Source: Atopobiaceae bacterium
GTDB taxonomy: Bacteria > Actinomycetota > Coriobacteriia > Coriobacteriales > Atopobiaceae
Assembly (NCBI GenBank): GCA_017510875.1
Contig: JAFWLX010000161.1
Coordinates: forward strand, 1-14,568
DNA length: 14,568 nucleotides
Direction of reading: 5' to 3'
Below, piece after piece: positions 7,049 to 13,447 of the stretch (the stretch's first letter is position 1; each line of letters opens with the position of its first letter). The notes beneath the pieces are model-generated. The model worked only from the letters and a program-made list of their open reading frames with translations, did no database searches and was not told the origin of the DNA. Position numbers and translations under genes: made by a program.

Positions 7049-7072
7049 AAAAACTCCCTAGAGATAGGGAGT
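7049..7072 (-). terminator. Terminator of tRNA-Glu
   Basis: ACTCCCTA at 7053-7060 and TAGGGAGT at 7065-7072 form an 8-bp stem with a GAGA (minus: TCTC) loop. On the minus strand the stem is followed by a TTTTT run. It lies 11 bp past the 3' end of the minus-strand tRNA-Glu. Confidence 0.8.
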
Positions 7073-7082
7073 CTTGTTAACG

Positions 7083-7157
7083 TGGTGCCCCCAGCGGGAG
7101 TCGAACCCGCCTCTTAACCTTGAAAGGGTTACGTCCTAGCCGATAGACGATGGGGAC
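7083..7157 (-). tRNA. tRNA-Glu (anticodon TTC)
   Basis: The minus strand reads GTCCCCATCGTCTATCGGCT onwards. The 7-bp acceptor stem GTCCCCA/TGGGGGC includes one G-T pair. The anticodon stem is TAACC/GGTTA with loop CTTTCAA, anticodon TTC. The T-arm is GCGGG-TTCGACT-CCCGC, the discriminator is A and CCA is encoded at 7083-7085. All invariant bases seem present. It is read alone, with a TATACT box upstream and a terminator downstream. Confidence 0.93.
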
Positions 7158-7171
7158 CTATGCGAGGATTT

Positions 7172-7177
7172 AGTATA
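7172..7177 (-). promoter_or_regulatory. -10 box of tRNA-Glu promoter
   Basis: TATACT on the minus strand at 7172-7177 lies 15 bp before the mature 5' end of tRNA-Glu, the expected place for a -10 box. The -35 region (CCCACA at 17 bp spacing) is weak. Confidence 0.45.
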
Positions 7178-7218
7178 GCAGATGCTTTTGTGGATGTGGG
7201 TGAGGCGGGCAACAATTG

Positions 7219-8190
7219 CTACCATCCATAACCGTTGCGCTCGGCGTAAAGGCGGGCTTCGTCGCCAAAGCCGTCTTGGCTCTCTGCCCAGGTGCAGAGA
7301 TCAGGGACGTCGCATATAACGGGGTCAGCCTCATGAACAGCCAACGTTACCTCGGCAAATGAGTAGGGATCTGTGTCTGGCCGGTCGGGCAGGTAGGTGT
7401 CAACCATAACGGGACGCAGCAAGGCGTATGGGCCGCCCTCGCAAAGATGGGCAAAACCCTTCAGCGACCTGCGGGCTGCGGGCATGCGACCCAGCTTGTA
7501 GAACAGAATGGTGCGACTTAGTTGTTGCCACGAATCTCCGCGCCTTCCAAAGCGTGCGTCTAGATCGTCAAAGCCCTGCTCGTCCTCAAGGCGTGCGAGC
7601 GAGAGCGCACAGGTGTGCCGAGCGCCAAGCATATCGCTGGGGTTGCGTTCAATCAGCTCTTGTGCGTAACGGACCGACATGCGGTAACGTGCCGTGTCAA
7701 GGCAGGTGCGCGAAAGCACCGCCTTTACGCGAAGGGGTCCGTGTGCAAAGACATCTTGCCACGCATCCTGATAGTCGGGCGTAAGGGATGCGGTCTCTGC
7801 CGAGACCACCTGGTCAAGTTCAAGCAGGGCGTCTAGCTGCGCATCGGGCTCAAGATCTTGTGCCAGGATGTTTAGCAGGCGCGCATGTGTGCTGTCAGGA
7901 GATACCGCCAGGGCCTCGGCGCAATCGTGGCGAAGACGTTCCATGCGCCGGGTGCGCTCTGCCATAAACTCATCGTCACCAAGAAACTCATCGTCCTTGC
8001 GCGAGTGTATCACGCGGTCTACCGCCTGAACAAGCAGCTCAAATGCCTGATCATGCGGGTCATCTACAAAGGTGTCTGGATGCTCTCGCACAGAGAGAAG
8101 CAGCTCGTCGTATGCGGCGGGGGAGAGTCCTCCCAGTTTGGCGCTGCGCCGTCTTGCCAGGCGCTCGTATAGATCGTCGCGAAGGCTCAT
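7219..8190 (-). CDS. Helical-repeat (TPR-like) protein, second paralogue
   Basis: The 323-residue product is acidic, rich in Ala, Leu, Asp and Arg, has no signal peptide or membrane helix and reads as tandem helix pairs resembling tetratricopeptide repeats (for example RYAQELIERNPSDMLGARHT, about residues 175-194). Its ATG overlaps the stop of the upstream gene by four bases (ATGA), so the pair is translationally coupled. Residues of about 175-260 align with the partner protein: the pattern LARLEDEQGFDDLDARF...WQQLSR matches LAKLEDEAGLERFAAR...WMQLSR. The two arose by tandem duplication. Function is unknown; TPR-like folds usually serve protein-protein contacts. Confidence 0.75.
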   Translation of the reverse strand: MSLRDDLYERLARRRSAKLGGLSPAAYDELLLSVREHPDTFVDDPHDQAFELLVQAVDRVIHSRKDDEFLGDDEFMAERTRRMERLRHDCAEALAVSPDSTHARLLNILAQDLEPDAQLDALLELDQVVSAETASLTPDYQDAWQDVFAHGPLRVKAVLSRTCLDTARYRMSVRYAQELIERNPSDMLGARHTCALSLARLEDEQGFDDLDARFGRRGDSWQQLSRTILFYKLGRMPAARRSLKGFAHLCEGGPYALLRPVMVDTYLPDRPDTDPYSFAEVTLAVHEADPVICDVPDLCTWAESQDGFGDEARLYAERNGYGW

Positions 8191-9188
8191 TGCTGGCTGT
8201 CCTTCACTGAAGAGAGGCCAACCTGCCGCGCTACCCAGGTACCCAAGACGCCGCGACCAGAGTCGTCACGTCCCTCCTGCAAAAGCACCGTGCCTTCTGA
8301 TATGGCCAGGATGAGCTCGTCTTCGCTAAAGGGGGCAACAGCTAGGCGGGCAAACACGCCGTCGGGCAGCTCCTTCTGGCTGGCAAGGGCCGCGGTGGCA
8401 TGCGGGTAGGCAGAGATGAGGTTGCGCAGCAGATGGCGTGCCTCGCCAAGGTCGTGGCGCTTGTGAGCCAACGAGATGCGTGAAAGTTGCATCCAGGCGT
8501 CATCAATACCGGCTCTTGTGAGTGGCTTGGTGCGGGCGGCAAAGCGTTCGAGCCCCGCCTCGTCCTCGAGCTTGGCATAGGCGATTGCGCAGGTAAAACG
8601 CACGTCGGCACTGTCAAGCGGGTCTAGCTCAAGGAGTTGCTCGCCAAGTCGGATGGCCTCGCGGTTGCGGCCGCAGATGACCGCCTTGCCCGCCTGGGTG
8701 GCAAGCCAGCGATAGTAAGGGCGCATGGCTATGTCTGCCTCGAGCAATGCGCGCTCGGGCGACTCGTCGCAGGCCTGGGCGCGAGCCTCCTCGCAAGCGG
8801 CGCGTACGTCACCGGCGCTCTGTGCAAGAAAGTCGTAATAGCTCTCAAACGAGGAGCTTTCGGCAGCGGCCTTCATGCGAATGGCATCATGACACTTGGC
8901 GTCCAGCGCCAAGGCCTCGTCAAGGAGCCTATGCCCTTGGTCTATCAGCTGCTCTGCCTGTATGTCATCGGCAAAGGGGAGCTCGTAGTCTATGAGGGTG
9001 GTTGCCTCGGCAACCAGGTGAAAGGCACGATCTGCGTCAGACTGGGGGAGAGAGTCGCGGTTTTGCGAGAAGCGCCTGCCAAAGGAGGCGAAGGCGCGGG
9101 TTGCCGCGATGGGGTCGGCGCCGTCGAGCGAGCGCGCAAAACGCAGGCCAAGGCGCTGATAGTCCTCTCTGTGAGGGTCGTACGACAC
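8187..9188 (-). CDS. Helical-repeat (TPR-like) protein, first paralogue
   Basis: The open frame reaches a GTG at 9260, but that start lies beside the tRNA-Val terminator and has no ribosome binding site. The GTG at 9188 has TTGGAG seven bases upstream and gives 333 residues beginning VSYDPHREDYQRLGLRF. The protein is cytosolic by appearance and made of helix pairs; AIRLGEQLLELDPLDSADVR resembles a TPR unit. No enzyme motif is visible. It is the first gene of a two-gene unit with its downstream paralogue (4-bp overlap). I do not know the family's role; similar ST7/TPR-annotated proteins are uncharacterised. Confidence 0.7.
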   Translation of the reverse strand: MSYDPHREDYQRLGLRFARSLDGADPIAATRAFASFGRRFSQNRDSLPQSDADRAFHLVAEATTLIDYELPFADDIQAEQLIDQGHRLLDEALALDAKCHDAIRMKAAAESSSFESYYDFLAQSAGDVRAACEEARAQACDESPERALLEADIAMRPYYRWLATQAGKAVICGRNREAIRLGEQLLELDPLDSADVRFTCAIAYAKLEDEAGLERFAARTKPLTRAGIDDAWMQLSRISLAHKRHDLGEARHLLRNLISAYPHATAALASQKELPDGVFARLAVAPFSEDELILAISEGTVLLQEGRDDSGRGVLGTWVARQVGLSSVKDSQQ

Positions 9189-9265
9189 GAACGTGCTCCA
9201 ATCCGCGTGAGGTGTGAAAACCCATGGTAGCGCAAGCGGCGACGCAAAGGGTGTCCCCACGATGC

Positions 9266-9291
9266 AAAAGCGCCCCGTTGCCGGGGCGCTT
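9266..9291 (-). terminator. Terminator of tRNA-Val
   Basis: AAGCGCCCC at 9268-9276 pairs over 9 bp with GGGGCGCTT at 9283-9291 around a 6-nt loop; the minus strand continues TTTTG. It lies 9 bp after the CCA end of tRNA-Val. Confidence 0.85.
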
Positions 9292-9299
9292 CATACTCT

Positions 9300-9374
9300 T
9301 GGTGGGCGATGACGGATTTGAACCGCCGACCTTATCCTTGTAAGGGATCTGCGCTACCACTGCGCCAATCGCCC
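9300..9374 (-). tRNA. tRNA-Val (anticodon TAC)
   Basis: The minus strand begins GGGCGATTGGCGCAGTGGTA. The acceptor stem GGGCGAT pairs with ATCGCCC. The D-arm is GCGC/GCGC and the anticodon loop CTTACAA gives TAC. The T-arm is GGCGG-TTCAAAT-CCGTC, the discriminator is A and CCA is encoded at 9300-9302. The outermost anticodon-stem pair is G-A instead of a Watson-Crick pair. Confidence 0.9.
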
Positions 9375-9386
9375 GTGAAAAAGGAT

Positions 9387-9415
9387 TTTATCACAGCTGT
9401 GATGGTTCGTGTCTA
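9387..9415 (-). promoter_or_regulatory. Promoter of tRNA-Val with a 14-bp palindrome in the spacer
   Basis: On the minus strand TAGACA (9410-9415), a 17-bp spacer and GATAAA (9387-9392) form a sigma-70-type promoter ending 13 bp before the tRNA. The perfect palindrome ATCACAGCTGTGAT at 9390-9403 overlaps the spacer and -10 box and could be a repressor site. Confidence 0.55.
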
Positions 9416-9441
9416 GCTGTTATATGAAGATGCGCTTTACC

Positions 9442-9447
9442 TATACT
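9442..9447 (+). promoter_or_regulatory. Possible -10 box upstream of the Mur ligase gene
   Basis: TATACT at 9442-9447 is the best plus-strand -10 candidate ahead of the Mur ligase gene; the -35 position (GTTATA) is poor. If used, the transcript would start just before the 62-bp inverted repeat and carry the whole hairpin in its leader. Confidence 0.3.
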
Positions 9448-9452
9448 TTTAG

Positions 9453-9650
9453 AGTCACCTTTCGCGGCCTGGCCAATGCGCGACCCTCGGGACGACTCTG
9501 AGGCTGCTCCGCCCTTACGACGCGGCAGCTGCGGAACTCGCGCCCCTTCGGGGCGCTCAAACAGGTCCTCGCCAAGCGCCGCGCCGACGGGCGGAGCAGC
9601 CTCAGAGTCGTCCCGAGGGTCGCGCATTGGCCAGGCCGCGAAAGGTGACT
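9453..9650. repeat. 198-bp element with perfect 62-bp inverted repeats
   Basis: The arm at 9453-9514 is exactly complementary to 9589-9650, with no mismatch in 62 bp. The 74-bp centre holds a further hairpin, GCGCCCC-TTC-GGGGCGC, at 9540-9556. Most of the 336-bp gap between tRNA-Val and the Mur ligase gene is this element. No target-site duplication is obvious at its ends and no transposase lies nearby. It may be a MITE-like or palindromic mobile element, or a leader structure of the following gene. Confidence 0.85.
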
Positions 9651-9710
9651 TCTTGGATTATCTTTTGCGAAGCACCTATGGCGCTTCAGCCAACGCGGAA
9701 AGCAGGGAGT

Positions 9711-11264
9711 ATGTCCGCACATATCACATTGGGCGATCTTGTCGAGCTTCTTGACGAGCAAGGTCTGCTCGCACATCACACTCCGCTGGGGGAGGCTGCA
9801 AATACGCCGGTAACCGGGGCCGATTGCGACTCTCGTGTGGCCGCCCAGGGGCATGTGTTTGTCTGCAAGGGTGCTGCGTTCAAGCCGGCATACCTTCTCT
9901 CCGCCGTGGAGAAGGGCGCCATTGCCTACCTCTGCGACGAGGCCCTTTCTGCAGATCTTGCCCAGGCGTGTCCCCAGGTGCCCGCGCTTGTTGCCACTAA
10001 CCTGCGCAAGGCTATGGCAAAGCTCTCTGCCGAGGCATGGGGGCATCCGGATCGCGACATCAACATCGTGGGCATAACGGGAACAAAGGGCAAGTCAACG
10101 GTGGCCTATATGCTCAGGCACATCTTGGACGGGCCAGACGCGGGCTCGGGTACGGGAGTCCTTGGCTCCATTGACACCTACGACGGCATCGAGAGCTTTG
10201 AGAGCGTAAACACCACGCCTGAATCGCCCGACTTGTGGCGTCACTTGGCCAACGTGCGTGACTCGGGCTTGGGCACCATGGTGATGGAGGTTTCGAGCCA
10301 GGCGCTCAAATACGACCGCGTCAACGATCTAGAGATTGACGTGGCGTGCTTCCTCAACATTGGCCGCGATCACATCTCGCCTATCGAGCATCCCAACTTT
10401 GAGGACTACTTTGCCAGCAAACTGCGCATCTTTGACCAGGCTCGCGTGGCGGTGGTTGGCCTTGACATGGACCATGCCAACGATGTGCTTGAGGCCGCCC
10501 AGCGCTGCGATCGTGTGGTTACCTTCTCGGTGGCCGACGGACAGACGACAAGTGCTGCGGATGTGTGGGCCAGCGACGTGCGCTCGGAAGACGGCGGCAT
10601 CACCTTTGTGGTGCACAGCGCACGCGGCACGCGTTCCATGCACGTCTCGATGCCTGGGCTCTTCAACGTTGACAACGCGCTTGCTGCTATTGCCATCTGC
10701 GAGGAGCTGGGCATAGATGACGAGCGCATATGCTACGGCTTGGCGCACGTGCGCGTGCCGGGCCGCATGGAGCTTTTGCAGACAGCGGATCCAAACGTGT
10801 GCGCACTGGTTGACTATGCGCACAACAAGCTCTCTTACCAGCGGTTCTTTGCGTCGGTGAGCAAGGAGTTTGCTGGTAGGCAGATTATTGCGCTGTTTGG
10901 GGCACCGGGCGATAAGGCACAGGAGCGCAGGCGTGAGCTTCCCGAGGAGGCATCGCGTTGGGCCGACCTCATCATCTACACCGAGGAGGATCCGGCTCAC
11001 GAGCGTACCGAGGACATATGTGCCCAAATGGCCGCCAACACGCCCGAAGGTCAGGCCTTTGAGGTAATTTGTGACCGTCCCGACGCTATTGCCCGCGCAG
11101 TTGAGGCTGCCTTTGCAGCGCCGCAGGGTGCGGTGGTCTGCCTTTTGGCAAAAGGAGACGAGACGCGCCAGCACGAGGGTGACCAGTTTGTGCCCTGCGA
11201 GACCGATGGTGCAATCTTTGAGCGCGAGGTGCAGCGACTGCTGGGGTCGCGCAACCAGAACTAA
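9711..11264 (+). CDS. murE: MurE-type Mur ligase (UDP-MurNAc-tripeptide synthetase)
   Basis: The 517-residue product adds the third amino acid to UDP-MurNAc-L-Ala-D-Glu in cytosolic peptidoglycan synthesis, using ATP. The MurE-type N-terminal domain (VTGADCDSR, near 34-42) is followed by the P-loop GITGTKGKST at 121-130, the substrate segments NTTPES and EVSSQALKYDR, and a C-terminal domain with GDKAQERR. The meso-DAP motif DNPR is replaced by EEDPAHE and the usual GKGHE region reads AKGDETRQ, so lysine, ornithine or another diamine is more likely than DAP. I chose the ATG at 9711 (AGGGAG just upstream); in-frame starts at 9627 and 9678 lack a ribosome binding site, and the first would begin inside the inverted repeat. 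rph follows after 14 bp. Confidence 0.85.
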   Translation: MSAHITLGDLVELLDEQGLLAHHTPLGEAANTPVTGADCDSRVAAQGHVFVCKGAAFKPAYLLSAVEKGAIAYLCDEALSADLAQACPQVPALVATNLRKAMAKLSAEAWGHPDRDINIVGITGTKGKSTVAYMLRHILDGPDAGSGTGVLGSIDTYDGIESFESVNTTPESPDLWRHLANVRDSGLGTMVMEVSSQALKYDRVNDLEIDVACFLNIGRDHISPIEHPNFEDYFASKLRIFDQARVAVVGLDMDHANDVLEAAQRCDRVVTFSVADGQTTSAADVWASDVRSEDGGITFVVHSARGTRSMHVSMPGLFNVDNALAAIAICEELGIDDERICYGLAHVRVPGRMELLQTADPNVCALVDYAHNKLSYQRFFASVSKEFAGRQIIALFGAPGDKAQERRRELPEEASRWADLIIYTEEDPAHERTEDICAQMAANTPEGQAFEVICDRPDAIARAVEAAFAAPQGAVVCLLAKGDETRQHEGDQFVPCETDGAIFEREVQRLLGSRNQN

Positions 11265-11278
11265 GAAAGGAAGCCATC

Positions 11279-12025
11279 ATGGCTGACGAGAACATCAGGC
11301 AGCGGTCGTATGGCCGTGCCTACAATCAGTTGCGCCCAGTGACGCTGACGCCGGATGTGATGAAAAACGCTAACGGTTCATGCCTCGTTGAGTTTGGTGA
11401 CACGCGCGTCCTATGCACGGCCACCATCGAGGAGGGCGTTCCCAAGTGGCGTCGCGGTCAGAAGGCTGGTTGGGTGACGGCGGAGTACGCCATGCTGCCC
11501 GCCTCCACCAACAGACGCAGTCCGCGAGAGCAGCGCGGCCGCAAAGGCCGCTCGATGGAGATCGAGCGACTTATTGGCAGGAGCCTGCGTACGGTGGTTG
11601 ACCTGCGCAAACTGGGCGAGCTTACCGTTACCTGCGACTGCGACGTGCTACAGGCCGATGGTGGCACCCGTACGGCGTCGGTAACCGGTGCGTGGGTAGC
11701 GTTGCATCAGGCGCTGCGCGCTTGGGTGGATGCGGACAAGATACATCGTATGCCGCTGGTGGGCCAGGTTGCGGCGGTATCCATGGGCGAGGTTGATGGC
11801 GAGCTGATGCTTGACCTTGACTACACCGAGGACAGCCGTGCCCAGGTTGACATGAACCTGGTGGGCACTGCAGACGGCCGCATCATTGAGGTGCAAGGAA
11901 CCGGCGAGCGCACGCCCTTTGACCGGGCGCAGCTTGATGGCCTGCTTGACCTTGGTCAGGTCGGCATTGCCACCTTGGTGGAGATTCAAGCCCAGGTTAC
12001 TGGCTGGCAAGGTGGCTCGCATTAG
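11279..12025 (+). CDS. rph: Ribonuclease PH
   Basis: The 248-residue product is a phosphorolytic 3'-5' exoribonuclease that trims tRNA 3' ends. Family motifs are all present: RSYGRAYNQLRPV at the start, FGDTRVLCTA near 39-48, RREQ-type basic loop SPREQRGRKGRSMEIERLIG at 81-100, and the active-site segment CDVLQADGGTRTASVTGA at 121-138 with the phosphate-binding GTR. The length is typical (about 240-260). AAAGGAAG precedes the ATG. It lies 14 bp after the Mur ligase gene and is followed by rdgB, a pairing common in bacteria. A palindromic element separates it from rdgB. Confidence 0.96.
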   Translation: MADENIRQRSYGRAYNQLRPVTLTPDVMKNANGSCLVEFGDTRVLCTATIEEGVPKWRRGQKAGWVTAEYAMLPASTNRRSPREQRGRKGRSMEIERLIGRSLRTVVDLRKLGELTVTCDCDVLQADGGTRTASVTGAWVALHQALRAWVDADKIHRMPLVGQVAAVSMGEVDGELMLDLDYTEDSRAQVDMNLVGTADGRIIEVQGTGERTPFDRAQLDGLLDLGQVGIATLVEIQAQVTGWQGGSH

Positions 12026-12064
12026 TGCACACTGCGATACTTGCCGTATGTCTTGGGCGAGTTG

Positions 12065-12152
12065 GGGACAGTAGGGGGCAGCCCCTTTCTGTTCCAGAAG
12101 GTGGGGTGGCGACCCTTGTGGGGAACAGAAAGGGGCTGCCCCCTACTGTCCC
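12065..12152. repeat. BIME-like palindromic element, copy 1
   Basis: Arms at 12065-12095 and 12122-12152 are perfectly complementary over 31 bp around a 26-bp centre. Each arm is itself a near palindrome: GGGACAG at one end against CTGTTCC at the other, enclosing GGGG-GCAG-CCCC. This is the layout of two REP units in inverted order (a BIME). A second copy lies at 12870-12954. The element sits between rph and rdgB. Confidence 0.85.
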
Positions 12153-12192
12153 ATTGGCTGCCGCCCTTGGTCTAGCTCGAAAGGAGAGCGCT

Positions 12193-12831
12193 ATGGCACA
12201 GATTGACATCAGCACGCTCGATCCAGCCACAACGGTGGTGGTTGCCACGGGCAATGCTCATAAACTTACCGAGATCGAGGCCATTCTCGGTCAGATCATG
12301 GACGAATGCCGCTTTGTGGCGTTGGGCGACCTGGGGAGCTTTGACGACCCGGAGGAGAACGGAGAGACCTTCTACGACAACGCCCTGATCAAGGCACAGG
12401 CGGCACTTGGTGCAACGGGCCTGCACATGGCGGTTGCCGATGACTCGGGCCTCTGTGTCGACGCGCTGGGTGGCGACCCCGGCATCCACTCTGCGCGTTG
12501 GGCTGGCGAGCACGGCAACGATGCTGCCAACAACGAGAAGCTGCTGATTCAGATGGCAGATGTGCCCGATGACCAGCGTACGGCACGCTTTCACTCTACG
12601 GTGGTGCTGGTCACACGCGATGAGGACGGCGAAGAGATTCTTGCCGGCAACGGTGACTGCGAGGGCACCATTGCCTACGACCTGCGCGGAACCAACGGTT
12701 TTGGCTACGACCCTCTGTTTGATCTGGCCGACATCCCCGGCAAGCGCATGGCCGAGCTAGAGCCCGAGGAGAAGAACGCCATCAGCCACCGTCGTCGCGC
12801 GCTGGATGACCTGGTGAGCAAGTTGGGTTAA
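12193..12831 (+). CDS. rdgB: RdgB/HAM1 family non-canonical purine NTP pyrophosphatase
   Basis: The 212-residue product hydrolyses dITP, dATP-derived deaminated nucleotides and XTP to monophosphates, keeping them out of DNA and RNA. Family motifs: VVATGNAHKLTEI at 16-28, the catalytic ADDSGLCVDAL at 82-92, GIHSARWAG at 97-105, GFGYDPLF at 169-176 and the SHRRRAL end at 199-204. The frame is open from a GTG at 12025, but AAGGAG at 12181-12186 fixes the ATG at 12193; the longer version would read through the palindromic element. It lies 3' of rph with BIME copies on both sides. Confidence 0.95.
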   Translation: MAQIDISTLDPATTVVVATGNAHKLTEIEAILGQIMDECRFVALGDLGSFDDPEENGETFYDNALIKAQAALGATGLHMAVADDSGLCVDALGGDPGIHSARWAGEHGNDAANNEKLLIQMADVPDDQRTARFHSTVVLVTRDEDGEEILAGNGDCEGTIAYDLRGTNGFGYDPLFDLADIPGKRMAELEPEEKNAISHRRRALDDLVSKLG

Positions 12832-12869
12832 GCCTGGGTGCCCACCGCTTCTTGCCACCCGGATGGGCC

Positions 12870-12954
12870 GGGACAGTAGGGGGCAGCCCCTTTCTGTTCC
12901 ATAGTGCGAGGTGGACCCCTATGCGGGAACAGAAAGGGGCTGCCCCCTACTGTC
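12870..12954. repeat. BIME-like palindromic element, copy 2
   Basis: The left arm at 12870-12900 is identical to that of copy 1, and the right arm at 12926-12954 matches over 29 bp. The 25-bp centre differs from copy 1 but still pairs within itself (ATAG with CTAT), as if the centre of the hairpin is kept while its bases change. Confidence 0.85.
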
Positions 12955-13059
12955 AGCCGAAGCGGAGCCAGGCGGTACCCGCTTCGGCCCGCCCGTGGCC
13001 TGTAACGCCCAGCCGTGAAGAGAAATAGTTGAATCTGTCTACCTTTCGTGAATCAATGG

Positions 13060-13094
13060 TTGACGTAGTAAAGTAGTAAAGCTACGCATACAAT
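13060..13094 (+). promoter_or_regulatory. Probable promoter of veg-ispE
   Basis: TTGACG at 13060-13065 is a good -35 box. At 17 bp spacing the -10 is TACGCA (13083-13088), which is poor; the better TACAAT at 13089-13094 is 23 bp away. The spacer is a tandem 8-bp repeat, GTAGTAAA twice (13065-13080). AGGAGGT at 13129-13135 follows as the veg ribosome binding site. Confidence 0.45.
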
Positions 13095-13138
13095 TCGGGG
13101 GCGTTTATCCTTTTGACGCGACCCGAGCAGGAGGTCAG

Positions 13139-13429
13139 ATGGAAACCGAGATTCCACCCGTCAACAGGATTGACACGATTCGCGATGAGCTTGGAGCAAT
13201 GGCGGGAACGCGCATAAAGGTCCGTGCAAATATGGGCCGTTCTCGCATTGTGGAGCGCACGGGTACCCTTGTGGCCGTTCATCCGCAGTTGTTTGTGGTT
13301 GAGGTTGAGGAGCGCCGTGGGCGCAAGGCACGCCAGTCGTATCAGTACGTTGACGTTCTTACCGGCACGGTCGAGATTTACGACACCGACACCGGCGAGC
13401 GCCTCCTTGACTTCTCGATAGAGGAGTAG
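13139..13429 (+). CDS. veg: Veg family protein
   Basis: The 96-residue product matches the Veg family (DUF1021). The signature is a short helical start (IDTIRDELGAMAGTRIKVRA) followed by a small beta barrel with GRSRIVERTGTL, HPQLFVVEVEE and QSYQYVDVLTGTVEIY. In Bacillus subtilis Veg is highly expressed and has been linked to biofilm formation, and its gene lies just before sspF-ispE; the same veg-ispE order is seen here. The start has a strong AGGAGGT four bases upstream. Residues 1-10 and the acidic end are slightly longer than in the 86-residue B. subtilis protein. Its molecular role is not settled. Confidence 0.92.
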   Translation: METEIPPVNRIDTIRDELGAMAGTRIKVRANMGRSRIVERTGTLVAVHPQLFVVEVEERRGRKARQSYQYVDVLTGTVEIYDTDTGERLLDFSIEE

Positions 13430-13447
13430 GTGTACGCGCCGTAGGCT

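Larger units (their letters stand above)
6745..7080 (+). pseudogene. Gene fragment of unknown family fused to the ABC remnant
   Basis: In another frame than the ABC fragment, codons from about 6745 give a plausible coding stretch: SKEGVLLYLGTSRARKELTV, then a segment ending ALKWYFTNGRCR near 6972. The frame stays open to a stop at 7078-7080, but the last part crosses a palindrome and a terminator and is probably not coding. I do not recognise the family. The lack of a start codon and the abrupt junction near 6745 suggest the 3' part of a foreign or deleted gene joined to the transporter relic by a deletion. Confidence 0.35.
12832..13138. other. Intergenic 307 bp: BIME copy 2 and veg promoter region
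   Basis: After rdgB this gap holds the second palindromic element (12870-12954), about 60 bp of plain GC-rich sequence, then an AT-rich stretch from 13022 with the likely promoter and ribosome binding site of veg. No further gene is seen. Confidence 0.7.

Noticed and set aside
9627..9710. Longer N-terminus for the Mur ligase from TTG 9627 or ATG 9678
   Set aside because: The TTG lies in the inverted-repeat arm, neither has a ribosome binding site, and the family start fits the ATG at 9711.
12025..12192. Extended RdgB from GTG 12025
   Set aside because: It would translate through the palindromic element; AAGGAG directly before 12193 and the family length fix the start there.
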